From the NCBI RefSeq assembly GCF_900176335.1, contig NZ_FWXW01000003.1:124001-188000 (forward strand): DNA of 64,000 nt. Reading direction: 5' to 3'. This DNA is from Papillibacter cinnamivorans DSM 12816 (lineage in GTDB: Bacteria > Bacillota > Clostridia > Oscillospirales > Oscillospiraceae). A program made the translations under genes and the position numbers. Within the stretch, counting starts at the first letter, position 1. Every line of letters begins with the position of its first letter. Below the pieces are notes generated by a model. It was not told the origin of the DNA, made no database searches, and saw only the letters and a list, made by a program, of their open reading frames with translations. Positions 42,040 to 49,956 of this stretch are shown piece by piece.

Positions 42040-43406
42040 GGCTCTCCTCCCGGGTTCTGTGCCGTTTCATCCGTCGGCAGATTCTTCCGGCGGCTTTTAT
42101 CGTCTGATCGGAAGGGCGGCGGCAGGTAATCCTGCAGGTAATTCATCTGAACGAGCAGACTGTTCAGCTTCTCCCGCATCTTGAACACGCAGTCCCCCTC
42201 TTCCGCCACGCCACGTACGATGTCTTCGGCCAGCGCCCGGCAGGAGGGAGCGCCGCAGGAGCCGCAGTCCAGCCCCGGCAGGGATTCGGTGATTTCATCA
42301 ATCCGTTTCAGCTTGGCGATGGCCTTTTCCATATCCTCGTCCAGTTTCATAATAGGGGTATATTCCAGAGGAAGCGCCCAGTCCAGGTCAAATTCACCGC
42401 CGGCCGCTTCTTCCGTGTCGGTATCCCGCTGTCTCAGGTTTTTCTCCATGGACTGGAGCCGAGCGCGGGCGATATAGGGATTTTCCACCGTCAGGCAGCC
42501 GCCGAGACAGCCAGGCTCGCAGGCGTTGAGTTCTATGAATTCCACCGTTTTAAGCTTCCCGTTTTCGATGTCCTCCAGAATCTCAATGCAGTTGTCAATC
42601 CCGTCCACCGCGATAAACAGATCCCGTTCGGCCGCCTTTCCCTCGCCTCCGGAGATGGCCCAGCCGATTCCCATGAAACTGGCCTTCGCCAGTATTTCCG
42701 GCTCCTGGATATCCTTTATGACCGGCAGCAGCCGGCGGTAAACTTCGGCCATGGAGAAGGTCCCGTCGATGATGGCCTCCTTGTAGCCGATGGGAACCTT
42801 GGCAGCGGTAATCTTGGCCGGACAGGGGGAGATAAAGAAGATCCCGATCTCCTCGCTTTTCAGGCCGGTCTTTTCTTCCGCGATGCTTCGGGCCACCTTC
42901 GCCGCCAGATCCACGGGCGCCATGATAGGCAGAACGTTGTCAATGAGATCGGGGAAGCGGATTTTTATCAGCTTGATCACCGCCGGACAGGCGGAGCTGA
43001 TCACCGGGCGCTTGGGCACCGTGTTTTCCAGAAACAGCTTCCTGGTATGCCGGCTCACCGTCTGAGCGGCCAGGGCCACCTCAAACACGTCGTTAAATCC
43101 GATTTTCTTCAGCCCCGTGAGAATCTTGTTGATATCGGGCTTGTGAAACTGGGCGTAAAAGGACGGAGCGGGAAGCGCCACGGTATATTTGTACTGCCCC
43201 AGCATATCCAGGGAATCATACCGCGCCTTTTTGGCATGCTGGGGGCAGACGCGGATACACTGGCCGCAGTCGATGCACCGTTCGCTGATAATGGCGGCCT
43301 TCCCGTTTCTCACCCGGATGGCCTCCGTGGCACAGTGCTTCATGCAGTTGGTGCAGCCTTTGCACTTATCCTCTTCCAGCACGACGCTGTGAAACGAATC
43401 AGGCAT
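42036..43406 (-). CDS. [FeFe]-hydrogenase-like sensor/regulatory protein (HfsB-like)
   Basis: A 456-residue protein with two N-terminal [4Fe-4S] sites (CKGCTNCMKHC, CIDCGQCIRVC), a hydrogenase large-subunit-like domain whose H-cluster motifs are altered (L1 SSACPAV, L2 SPCPAKIT lacking the usual Lys-x-x-Glu ending, L3 ACEPGCLGGC), and a C-terminal Fe-S motif (DCGSCGAPSCRALAEDIV). It lacks a PAS domain, unlike HydS. The four core cysteines remain, but the catalytic surroundings do not match HydA, so it is more likely a sensor or electron-transfer protein than a turnover enzyme. Confidence 0.82.
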   Translation of the reverse strand: MPDSFHSVVLEEDKCKGCTNCMKHCATEAIRVRNGKAAIISERCIDCGQCIRVCPQHAKKARYDSLDMLGQYKYTVALPAPSFYAQFHKPDINKILTGLKKIGFNDVFEVALAAQTVSRHTRKLFLENTVPKRPVISSACPAVIKLIKIRFPDLIDNVLPIMAPVDLAAKVARSIAEEKTGLKSEEIGIFFISPCPAKITAAKVPIGYKEAIIDGTFSMAEVYRRLLPVIKDIQEPEILAKASFMGIGWAISGGEGKAAERDLFIAVDGIDNCIEILEDIENGKLKTVEFIELNACEPGCLGGCLTVENPYIARARLQSMEKNLRQRDTDTEEAAGGEFDLDWALPLEYTPIMKLDEDMEKAIAKLKRIDEITESLPGLDCGSCGAPSCRALAEDIVRGVAEEGDCVFKMREKLNSLLVQMNYLQDYLPPPFRSDDKSRRKNLPTDETAQNPGGEP

Positions 43407-43488
43407 ACTACCCTCCCTTTCCCGAGCAGGGGTATCCGACTTTCATCCAAAAACCGGAATAAGGCCGGCTAAGATCCTGCCGCTCCAA

Positions 43489-43950
43489 TCATTGGGCGGA
43501 CGATCCTCCGACCCTCACCAGCATGGAGATCGAGGTACCTTTTCCGACCTGCGATTCCACTATGAGTTCATCCGTATAGGATTGCATATTGGGAAGGCCC
43601 ATACCGGCTCCGAAGCCCATCTCGCGGGCCAGTTCCGAAGCGGTGGAATACCCTTTCTGCATGGCAAGGGCAATATCCGGGATTCCGGGGCCGCTGTCAA
43701 CCAGTTTTATGCGAATTTCATCCGGCGTGATTTCCACGTCGGCCACGCCGCCGCCGGCATGGATAAACATATTGATTTCTCCCTCGTACATGGCGATGGT
43801 GGCCCGGCGAACCACCTCGGGAGGGAAACCCAATTGTTTCAGGGTCCTTTTAAGATTCGCGGAGGCTTCTCCGGCAGAGGAAAAATCTCCGGCATCCACA
43901 TCGTAATGAAGCGTAACGGTATTGCCGCTTCCAAATCCACGGCCCTGCAT
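43489..43950 (-). CDS. RsbW/SpoIIAB-like ATPase-domain protein
   Basis: A 153-residue GHKL ATPase of the anti-sigma-factor type (EGEINMFIHAGGG, ITPDEIRIKLVDSGPGIPD, MGFGAGMGLPNMQSY). The ATG at 43950 shares its A with the TGA of the preceding DRTGG gene (TGATG). No antagonist or sigma factor is next to it; in this operon it probably signals hydrogenase state. Confidence 0.82.
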   Translation of the reverse strand: MQGRGFGSGNTVTLHYDVDAGDFSSAGEASANLKRTLKQLGFPPEVVRRATIAMYEGEINMFIHAGGGVADVEITPDEIRIKLVDSGPGIPDIALAMQKGYSTASELAREMGFGAGMGLPNMQSYTDELIVESQVGKGTSISMLVRVGGSSAQ

Positions 43951-44303
43951 CAGTGTATTGTGCCTCCTACAAGACCGCCGGCATACAGCGTGCCGCACGC
44001 GGTAAACATAGAATACGGCGTACTCATAACAACGATATCCTTTTCAGCGGCAAGATCCACCACCGACGGGCCGGGAAGCTTTCCCCTCACAAAAACGACG
44101 CACCTCATGTCCATCATTTCGGCGGTACGGATGGCCTGGGCATTGACAAGTCCGGTGAGAAGCATGCCCTGATCCTTGACAAAAGCCAGAACGTCGCTCA
44201 TCAGATCGCTGCCGCAGGCAGCATTGACTTCCAGTTCATCCAACAGCCTGTCATTGCACAGCACCGTCGCTTTCAGCAGCTCCTGCACCCTACTTAATTT
44301 CAT
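43950..44303 (-). CDS. DRTGG-domain protein (copy 1)
   Basis: A 117-residue DRTGG-type protein (VNAACGSDLMSDVLAF, GLVNAQAIRTAEMMDMRCVV, TACGTLYAGGLVGG). First gene of the hydrogenase operon. It resembles the copy at 41695 in the C-x-x-D-L/S opening and fold order. Confidence 0.77.
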   Translation of the reverse strand: MKLSRVQELLKATVLCNDRLLDELEVNAACGSDLMSDVLAFVKDQGMLLTGLVNAQAIRTAEMMDMRCVVFVRGKLPGPSVVDLAAEKDIVVMSTPYSMFTACGTLYAGGLVGGTIH

Positions 44304-44482
44304 TTCCCGCTCCCTTCGCCGCCGGGCCTTCCAAAGAACCGGCTCTCCCCCGGAGCCGCTCTCCCGTACCCAAACTGCCGCTCTTCAGCCGGCGGCCGGC
44401 CAACTTCAGCTTGCCTTGGCTCAGGTCCGGCGCCGATTCGTTCCTCCAGCGGGCAAACGCGGCCATCGACGCTCTATCGGTT

Positions 44483-44511
44483 ATAGTATCACATCCGCCC
44501 GCTCTGTAACA
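44483..44511 (-). promoter_or_regulatory. Candidate promoter of the hydrogenase operon
   Basis: On the minus strand TGTTAC, 17-bp spacer, TACTAT (44483-44488). The -35 is weak. The remaining 44520-44790 is A+T rich and gene-free. Confidence 0.4.
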
Positions 44512-44800
44512 GCGGAATATTCTTCTTTTCTACTCTGTAAACAAAAAAAAATCTCCGTATATGCTTTTTGCAATTTCCATGCCAGCCCTGCCGTCCAGAC
44601 AATATCCGTCTCCGGAAATCGGAATCGCGCTTCTAATTCTTATATCGGGACCATTGCGTCACTTTATGAGGGATTTCTTTCAAAATAATGTTAATTTATT
44701 AACAATCACAATATATTTATACATTAATTTTTCATAAAAGTCAATTGAAAGTCACCAAGTATTTTATTTTTTTCGCTGTTTTTTTGTGTTTGTTAATTAA

Positions 44801-44829
44801 TTGACAAATTCATGCGTGCTTTCTATAAT
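44801..44829 (+). promoter_or_regulatory. Consensus promoter of serC-serA
   Basis: TTGACA (44801-44806), 17-bp spacer, TATAAT (44824-44829). It gives a ~140-nt A+T-rich leader with a weak AAACGCC/GGTGTTT stem near 44916-44946; no known riboswitch is recognised. Confidence 0.85.
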
Positions 44830-44977
44830 CAATGCTATTATAATGGTATTATTCTTTAACAATTTCGTATGAAATCAACTAGCATATTGTTTGGAAGAGT
44901 GATATAATCTGCAGAAAACGCCTGTACAAAACAAAAGGGGTGTTTCAATTTCATTGTTCAAAGAAAGGTGGTTCATT

Positions 44978-46066
44978 GTGGAAAAGACGAGAATTTACAA
45001 TTTTGCAGCCGGCCCTTCCATGCTCCCGCTGGAGGTTCTGGAGCGCGCCAGTTCCGAGATGACAAACTACAAGGGGTCCGGAATGTCCGTCATGGAGATG
45101 AGCCACCGAAGCAAGATCTACGACTCCATTTTCCAGGACGCAAAGGAGAAACTCAAGAAGATCCTGCAGGTGCCCGACGAATACAAGATCCTGTTTCTTC
45201 AGGGGGGCGCAACGCTGCAGTTTGCCATGGTACCCATGAACCTGATTCCCAAAACGGGGCGCGCGGACTATGCCGTAACCGGCAACTTTTCCGAAAACGC
45301 ATTCAAGGAAGCCAAAAAGTACGGTGAAATCCGCCTTGCGGCCACCAGCGCGGACAAAAAGCACTCCTATATCCCTCCCCAGAGCCAGCTGGCCCTGGAC
45401 GCGGAGGCATCCTATTTCCATTACACCGCCAACAATACCGTTTACGGAACCGAATGGAAATACGTCCCAGAGACGGGAAATATCCCCATCGTCTGCGACA
45501 TGTCCTCCAACATCCTGTCCAAGCCCGTGGACGTCTCCAAATACGGGGTCATCTACGCCGGGGCCCAGAAAAACATGGCTCCCGCAGGGCTCACACTGGT
45601 CATCATCCGGGAGGATCTGGCGGGACACGCCTTCCCCTACACCCCCGTCATGCTGGACTACGCGGCCATGATCAAGGGAGATTCCATGTACAATACCCCG
45701 CCCTGTTACAATATTTATATTCTTGGCCTGGTACTGGACTGGATCGAATCCATGGGGGGCCTTGCGGGCATGAAGGCACACAACGAGGCCAAGGCGGCCG
45801 TTCTCTACGACGTGCTGGATCACAGCAAGCTTTTTATTCCCCACGCGGAAAGCGAAGCCAGATCCCTTATGAACGTCACCTTCCGGACCGGCCGGGAGGA
45901 GCTGGACGAGAAATTCGTCAAGGAAGCCACCGCAAAAGGTTTTTCGAACCTCAAGGGGCACCGGGCAACCGGAGGCATGAGGGCATCCATCTACAACGCC
46001 ATGCCCATGGAAGGCGTCCGCGCTCTTGCGGAATTCATGAAAGCATTTGAGCAGAGCAATTCCTGA
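44978..46066 (+). CDS. serC: Phosphoserine aminotransferase SerC
   Basis: A 362-residue PLP enzyme, second step of serine synthesis. YNFAAGPSMLPLEVL at the start, FLQGGATLQFAMVPMNL, the PLP Lys in YAGAQKNMAPAG and the C-terminal HRATGGMRASIYNAMP are diagnostic. The GTG at 44978 follows AAAGGTGG by about 7 bases; a TTG eight codons upstream is less likely. It is followed by serA 47 bp later. Confidence 0.95.
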   Translation: MEKTRIYNFAAGPSMLPLEVLERASSEMTNYKGSGMSVMEMSHRSKIYDSIFQDAKEKLKKILQVPDEYKILFLQGGATLQFAMVPMNLIPKTGRADYAVTGNFSENAFKEAKKYGEIRLAATSADKKHSYIPPQSQLALDAEASYFHYTANNTVYGTEWKYVPETGNIPIVCDMSSNILSKPVDVSKYGVIYAGAQKNMAPAGLTLVIIREDLAGHAFPYTPVMLDYAAMIKGDSMYNTPPCYNIYILGLVLDWIESMGGLAGMKAHNEAKAAVLYDVLDHSKLFIPHAESEARSLMNVTFRTGREELDEKFVKEATAKGFSNLKGHRATGGMRASIYNAMPMEGVRALAEFMKAFEQSNS

Positions 46067-46113
46067 AGCACACGGCCGGCGGCCGGTTCAGAAGAATGAA
46101 TGGAGGCATCCGC

Positions 46114-47283
46114 ATGTTCAGAATCAAGACACTCAATCGAATTTCCCCTGCAGGTCTTTCCAAGCTGGACAACACGCGCTTTTCCGTGGGAGATGAGACA
46201 GACAATCCCGACGGAATTTTGGTGCGCTCTTCCGAAATGGGGGATTACGTTTTTCCCGACACACTGCGGGCTATCGCCCGGGCGGGCGCCGGCACCAATA
46301 ATATCCCCGTGGCCCGCTGTTCCGAGGCGGGCATCGTGGTGTTCAACACGCCCGGGGCAAACGCCAACGCCGTGAAGGAGCTGGTGCTCTGCTCCCTCTT
46401 CCTGTCTTCCCGGAAGATTGTCTCCGGGATCGACTGGGTCAAGCAGCTGGCCAGAAAGGGCGAGGACGTGGCCGCCGCCGTGGAAAAGGGAAAGGCAGCG
46501 TTCGTCGGTCCGGAGCTGGAAGGCAAATCTTTGGGAATCGTGGGTCTGGGCGCCGTGGGCGTACAGGTGGCCAACGTCGCCGTTAAGCTGGGTATGAAGG
46601 TGTACGGCTACGACCCGTTTTTGTCCGTGGAACACGCTCTGAACCTGACCCGCAGCATTCACCGGGTCATGGATCTGGAGAGCATCTACAAAACCTGCGA
46701 CTATATCACCCTTCACGTTCCCCTCAATCCGGAAACCAAAGGCATGATCAACACCGACTCCATCCATATGATGAAGGGGCACGTGCGCATCATCAATCTG
46801 GCACGGGGCGAACTTGTGGACACGAAGGACATTCTGGAGGCGCTGGAAACCGGCAAGGTGGGCTGCTATATTACCGATTTCCCCAACAACGACCTGGCCC
46901 TCGCGAAAAACGTGGTGGCAATCCCCCATCTGGGCGCCTCCACGCCGGAGAGCGAAGACAACTGCGCCGCCATGGCAGCCATGGAGCTGAAGGACTATCT
47001 GGAAAACGGGAATATCAAGAACTCCGTCAACCTGCCCGACGTATCCATGGAATTCTCCGGGATGGACCGGCTGTGCGTCATCCACAAGAATATCCCCAAC
47101 ATGCTGGGCAGCATCATCTCGATCCTTTCGCCGGAAAATATGAATATCGAAAACATGGTGAACAAATCCAAAAAGGACTACGCTTACACCATGCTGGACG
47201 TCAACTCCAAAGTGCCGGAGAACGTAATCGACAAAATCAAGGCCGTGGAGGGTGTCCTGCGCGTGCGTGTGATCCACCACTGA
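46114..47283 (+). CDS. serA: 3-phosphoglycerate dehydrogenase SerA
   Basis: A 389-residue D-2-hydroxyacid dehydrogenase, first step of serine synthesis. AGAGTNNIPV, NAVKELVL, the NAD motif GIVGLGAVGVQVAN, the catalytic Arg in INLARGELVD and His in AIPHLGASTPESEDN are clear; a short ACT-like domain ends the protein (about 320-389), a likely place for serine feedback. The start at 46114 has GGAGG 7 bases upstream. Confidence 0.93.
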   Translation: MFRIKTLNRISPAGLSKLDNTRFSVGDETDNPDGILVRSSEMGDYVFPDTLRAIARAGAGTNNIPVARCSEAGIVVFNTPGANANAVKELVLCSLFLSSRKIVSGIDWVKQLARKGEDVAAAVEKGKAAFVGPELEGKSLGIVGLGAVGVQVANVAVKLGMKVYGYDPFLSVEHALNLTRSIHRVMDLESIYKTCDYITLHVPLNPETKGMINTDSIHMMKGHVRIINLARGELVDTKDILEALETGKVGCYITDFPNNDLALAKNVVAIPHLGASTPESEDNCAAMAAMELKDYLENGNIKNSVNLPDVSMEFSGMDRLCVIHKNIPNMLGSIISILSPENMNIENMVNKSKKDYAYTMLDVNSKVPENVIDKIKAVEGVLRVRVIHH

Positions 47284-47312
47284 GTCTTGCCTTGCGCCAA
47301 TATCAAAAAAAG

Positions 47313-47338
47313 GGTACAATACATAGGTATTGTACCCC
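47313..47338 (+). terminator. Stem-loop after serA
   Basis: GGGTACAATA pairs with TATTGTACCC around a six-base loop, flanked by A7 and CTTCCTATTTT. It lies just before the aldolase ribosome site, so it may partly uncouple the two genes. Confidence 0.65.
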
Positions 47339-47373
47339 TTCCTATTTTATTGGGTACGGCGGGAGGAATTCGT

Positions 47374-47997
47374 ATGACTGAGGCGGAAATGCGGGAACAG
47401 TTCTGTGAAATCGGGCGGCGCTGCTGGCAGCGGGGCTGGGTGGCGGCCAACGACGGCAATTTCAGCGTCCGGCTGGGCGAGAACGTATTTCTCGTGACAC
47501 CCACCGGGGTGAGCAAGGGATTCATGACGCCGGAGATGCTACTTCTGGTGGACTCCGACTGCAGAGCGCTTTCCAACACGGGAGGAAAGCCCTCGTCGGA
47601 ACTGAAGATGCATATGCGCTGCTACAGGGAACGGCCGGACATCCGCGCCGTGGTCCACGCCCACCCGCCGGCGAGCACCGCTTTTGCAGCGGCGCGGCTG
47701 CCTCTGGACGCGCCCATCTTATCCGAATTTCTCATGAGTCTCAAGGAAGTGCCCGTGGCACCCTACGCCACGCCCGGAACGGACGAGGTGCCCGATTCCA
47801 TCGCTCCGCTCCTGCCTTCCCACAATGCGGTTCTCCTTGCCAATCACGGAGCCGTCACTCTGGGAGAGACGCTGATGCAGGCTTATTATCGGCTGGAATC
47901 CCTGGAGCACACCGCGGAAATCTTCCTCTCGGCCCGGCTTCTGGGAGGGGGCGTTCCCCTGACGCCAGAGCAGGCCGCGCGGCTGAAGGCGTTTTAA
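47374..47997 (+). CDS. Class II aldolase/adducin family protein
   Basis: A 207-residue protein of the L-fuculose-phosphate aldolase family: ANDGNFSVRLG, TPTGVSKGFM, PSSELKMHM (Glu), zinc His pair in VVHAHPPASTAFA and NHGAVTLG. The start at 47374 follows GGGAGGAA. It could act on a sugar phosphate; substrate not predicted. Confidence 0.88.
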   Translation: MTEAEMREQFCEIGRRCWQRGWVAANDGNFSVRLGENVFLVTPTGVSKGFMTPEMLLLVDSDCRALSNTGGKPSSELKMHMRCYRERPDIRAVVHAHPPASTAFAAARLPLDAPILSEFLMSLKEVPVAPYATPGTDEVPDSIAPLLPSHNAVLLANHGAVTLGETLMQAYYRLESLEHTAEIFLSARLLGGGVPLTPEQAARLKAF

Positions 47998-48037
47998 GCA
48001 AACGAAAGGCGCTTTTTCAACAAATCCCAAAAATAAA

Positions 48038-48077
48038 AAGGACCGCCCGGGCGAAAATCGTCCGGGCGGTCCTTTTT
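48038..48077. terminator. Terminator between convergent genes
   Basis: AAAGGACCGCCCGG pairs with CCGGGCGGTCCTTT, followed by TTTTG on the plus strand. It serves the aldolase gene and probably the convergent oppA gene. Confidence 0.85.
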
Positions 48078-48084
48078 TGCTGCG

Positions 48085-49725
48085 TCAGGAAGCTTCGGTT
48101 ACGTACATAAAGTATTTGTATCCCAAAGGCGAGGTGTAGAAACCGGCAAGGCCGGGATCAATCATATAGGGATCGGTATTGAAATACAGGGGGATCATGG
48201 CCATATCCGCCATCAGGGCGTCCTCCGCCAGGTGCATGTTCCCAATACGGTCCGCTCTGTCCTCCGAATCCCGGGCCCGGGTGATGAGCTCGTCATAATG
48301 GGCATTGGAGTAGCGGGCTATGTTGTTTCCGTTCCCGGTTGTCCACATGTCCAGGAAGGAGATGGGATCGTTGAAATCGGCCAGCCAGGCAAGGCCCGCC
48401 ATCTGGTAGCTTCCGCCCAGCACGTCGTCCATAAAGCCGCTCCAGTCCCGGGCGGAAAGGGTGACGGTAACGCCCAGCTCATCCTGCCACATATACTGCA
48501 GGGCCTGGGCAATCTTATCGCTGACATCGTCGTTCACATAGAGATACTCGACGGCCGGGAACCCTTCCCCATCGGGATATCCCGCTTCGGCAAGGAGTTT
48601 TTTCGCTTCTTCGCAGTTGGCCTCATAAGACTGGGCGCTTGTATCGATATACGCTCCGCCCACCGACCGGAAATCCTCGCCGGCCGCGACATCGGACAAA
48701 CCGTCGGGTACAAGGGCGGAGGCCGGGATTTCGCCGCCTGCCGTCACGTTGTCCACCAGGTAATTTCTGTCCACGGCGAGGGAAAAGGCCTTGCGCACCT
48801 TCGGGTCGTCAAAGGGTTTCGACGCATCGTTGAGGCAGGAGAAATAAACGCCCATCACGCCCTTGACGGTGAGTTCCCCGTCCTTCTTCAGGGTGGGGAT
48901 CTCCCCGGCGGGCACCTGGTCGATAAAGGACAGCTCCCCGCTCCGGTAAGCCGTCAGCATGGCCGCGGAATCATCCATGAGGTAAAATTTGATCGTTTCC
49001 GGTCCGACGGCTTCGGCGTTATAATACTCGGGATTTTTTGAATAGAGCATATACGAGTTGTGGGACCAGTCGGTAAGGACATAGGGGCCGTTGCATACAT
49101 AGTCTTCAAAAGTCCACTGGTCGCCGTTTTTTTCAATGACATCTTCCCGTACGGGATAGGTGTTGGGAAAAGCGCAGATCTCCAGAAAATACGGGCAGGG
49201 TGCCGAAAGCGTGATCTCCACGGTTCTGTCATCCGGCGCCGTTATCCCCAGCTGATCCGACGTCATATCCCCCGCCAGGATTTCGTCGGCATTTTTCACC
49301 ATCTCCAGGATATAGGAGTATCCCGCGCCGGTGGTGGGATCCATGAGCCGCCGCCACGCGTAAACAAAATCGGAGGCGGTAACTGGCTGACCGTCAGACC
49401 ATTTGATGTCGTCCCGGAGGGTGAAGGTATAAACCGTGCCGCTGTCGTCCACCGTATAGCCGGCCGCCTGGGCGGGAACGATGTCCCCGTCTGCGTCCAG
49501 CCTCATAAGGCCTTCAAAGGCATGGTTTATGAGGGTGGCCCCGTCCACTGTGGCATTGAGCTGGGGATCGATGGTACCCGGTTCCGATCCCACGCATACG
49601 TTCAGGTTCAGCACCGGAGCGGCCGTGGGAGTGGCCGCGGCGCCGCCGGTCTGCGCGCAGCCCGCCAGGGCTGCCGCCAGAAGCAATGCGGCAAGAATCG
49701 CCGCCGTCACCTGTTTTTTCTTCAT
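48085..49725 (-). CDS. Oligopeptide-binding lipoprotein, second copy (OppA-like)
   Basis: A 546-residue extracellular lipoprotein (lipobox LAGC) with a Thr/Pro-rich linker and the SBP family 5 fold: SEPGTIDPQLNATVDGATLI, FTLRDDIKWSDGQPVTASDF, YSKNPEYYNAEAVGPETI, WLADFNDPISFLDMW. It closely parallels the copy at 49957-51606. The start at 49725 has GGGGAGAT upstream. A strong terminator separates it from the first copy, so it may be expressed at a different level. Confidence 0.92.
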   Translation of the reverse strand: MKKKQVTAAILAALLLAAALAGCAQTGGAAATPTAAPVLNLNVCVGSEPGTIDPQLNATVDGATLINHAFEGLMRLDADGDIVPAQAAGYTVDDSGTVYTFTLRDDIKWSDGQPVTASDFVYAWRRLMDPTTGAGYSYILEMVKNADEILAGDMTSDQLGITAPDDRTVEITLSAPCPYFLEICAFPNTYPVREDVIEKNGDQWTFEDYVCNGPYVLTDWSHNSYMLYSKNPEYYNAEAVGPETIKFYLMDDSAAMLTAYRSGELSFIDQVPAGEIPTLKKDGELTVKGVMGVYFSCLNDASKPFDDPKVRKAFSLAVDRNYLVDNVTAGGEIPASALVPDGLSDVAAGEDFRSVGGAYIDTSAQSYEANCEEAKKLLAEAGYPDGEGFPAVEYLYVNDDVSDKIAQALQYMWQDELGVTVTLSARDWSGFMDDVLGGSYQMAGLAWLADFNDPISFLDMWTTGNGNNIARYSNAHYDELITRARDSEDRADRIGNMHLAEDALMADMAMIPLYFNTDPYMIDPGLAGFYTSPLGYKYFMYVTEAS

Positions 49726-49898
49726 CCATTTATCTCCCCTAACTTTTCTCTTTTTCTGCATCGCATCCTATTGAATACTTTCGATAATTTCCGCACAACA
49801 GCCGTAATTCGCCGAATATCGGCCGATTCCCATTTTAAACGATCACCCGGATTATTTTACCATAATTTTCGCCTTTCGTACAGGACGATTTCGGGCGA

Positions 49899-49936
49899 AA
49901 AAAGTTCCCCGCGCCGCAAAGGCGCGGGGAACTTTT
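49899..49936. terminator. Terminator between the two oppA copies
   Basis: AAAGTTCCCCGCGCC pairs with GGCGCGGGGAACTTT around a five-base loop, with T-runs on both strands. Confidence 0.85.
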
Positions 49937-49956
49937 TAATTCTTGCAGGAAAGGAC

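Noticed and set aside
44830-44977. Riboswitch in the serC leader
   Set aside because: The leader is A+T rich with only weak pairing; no known aptamer core is visible.
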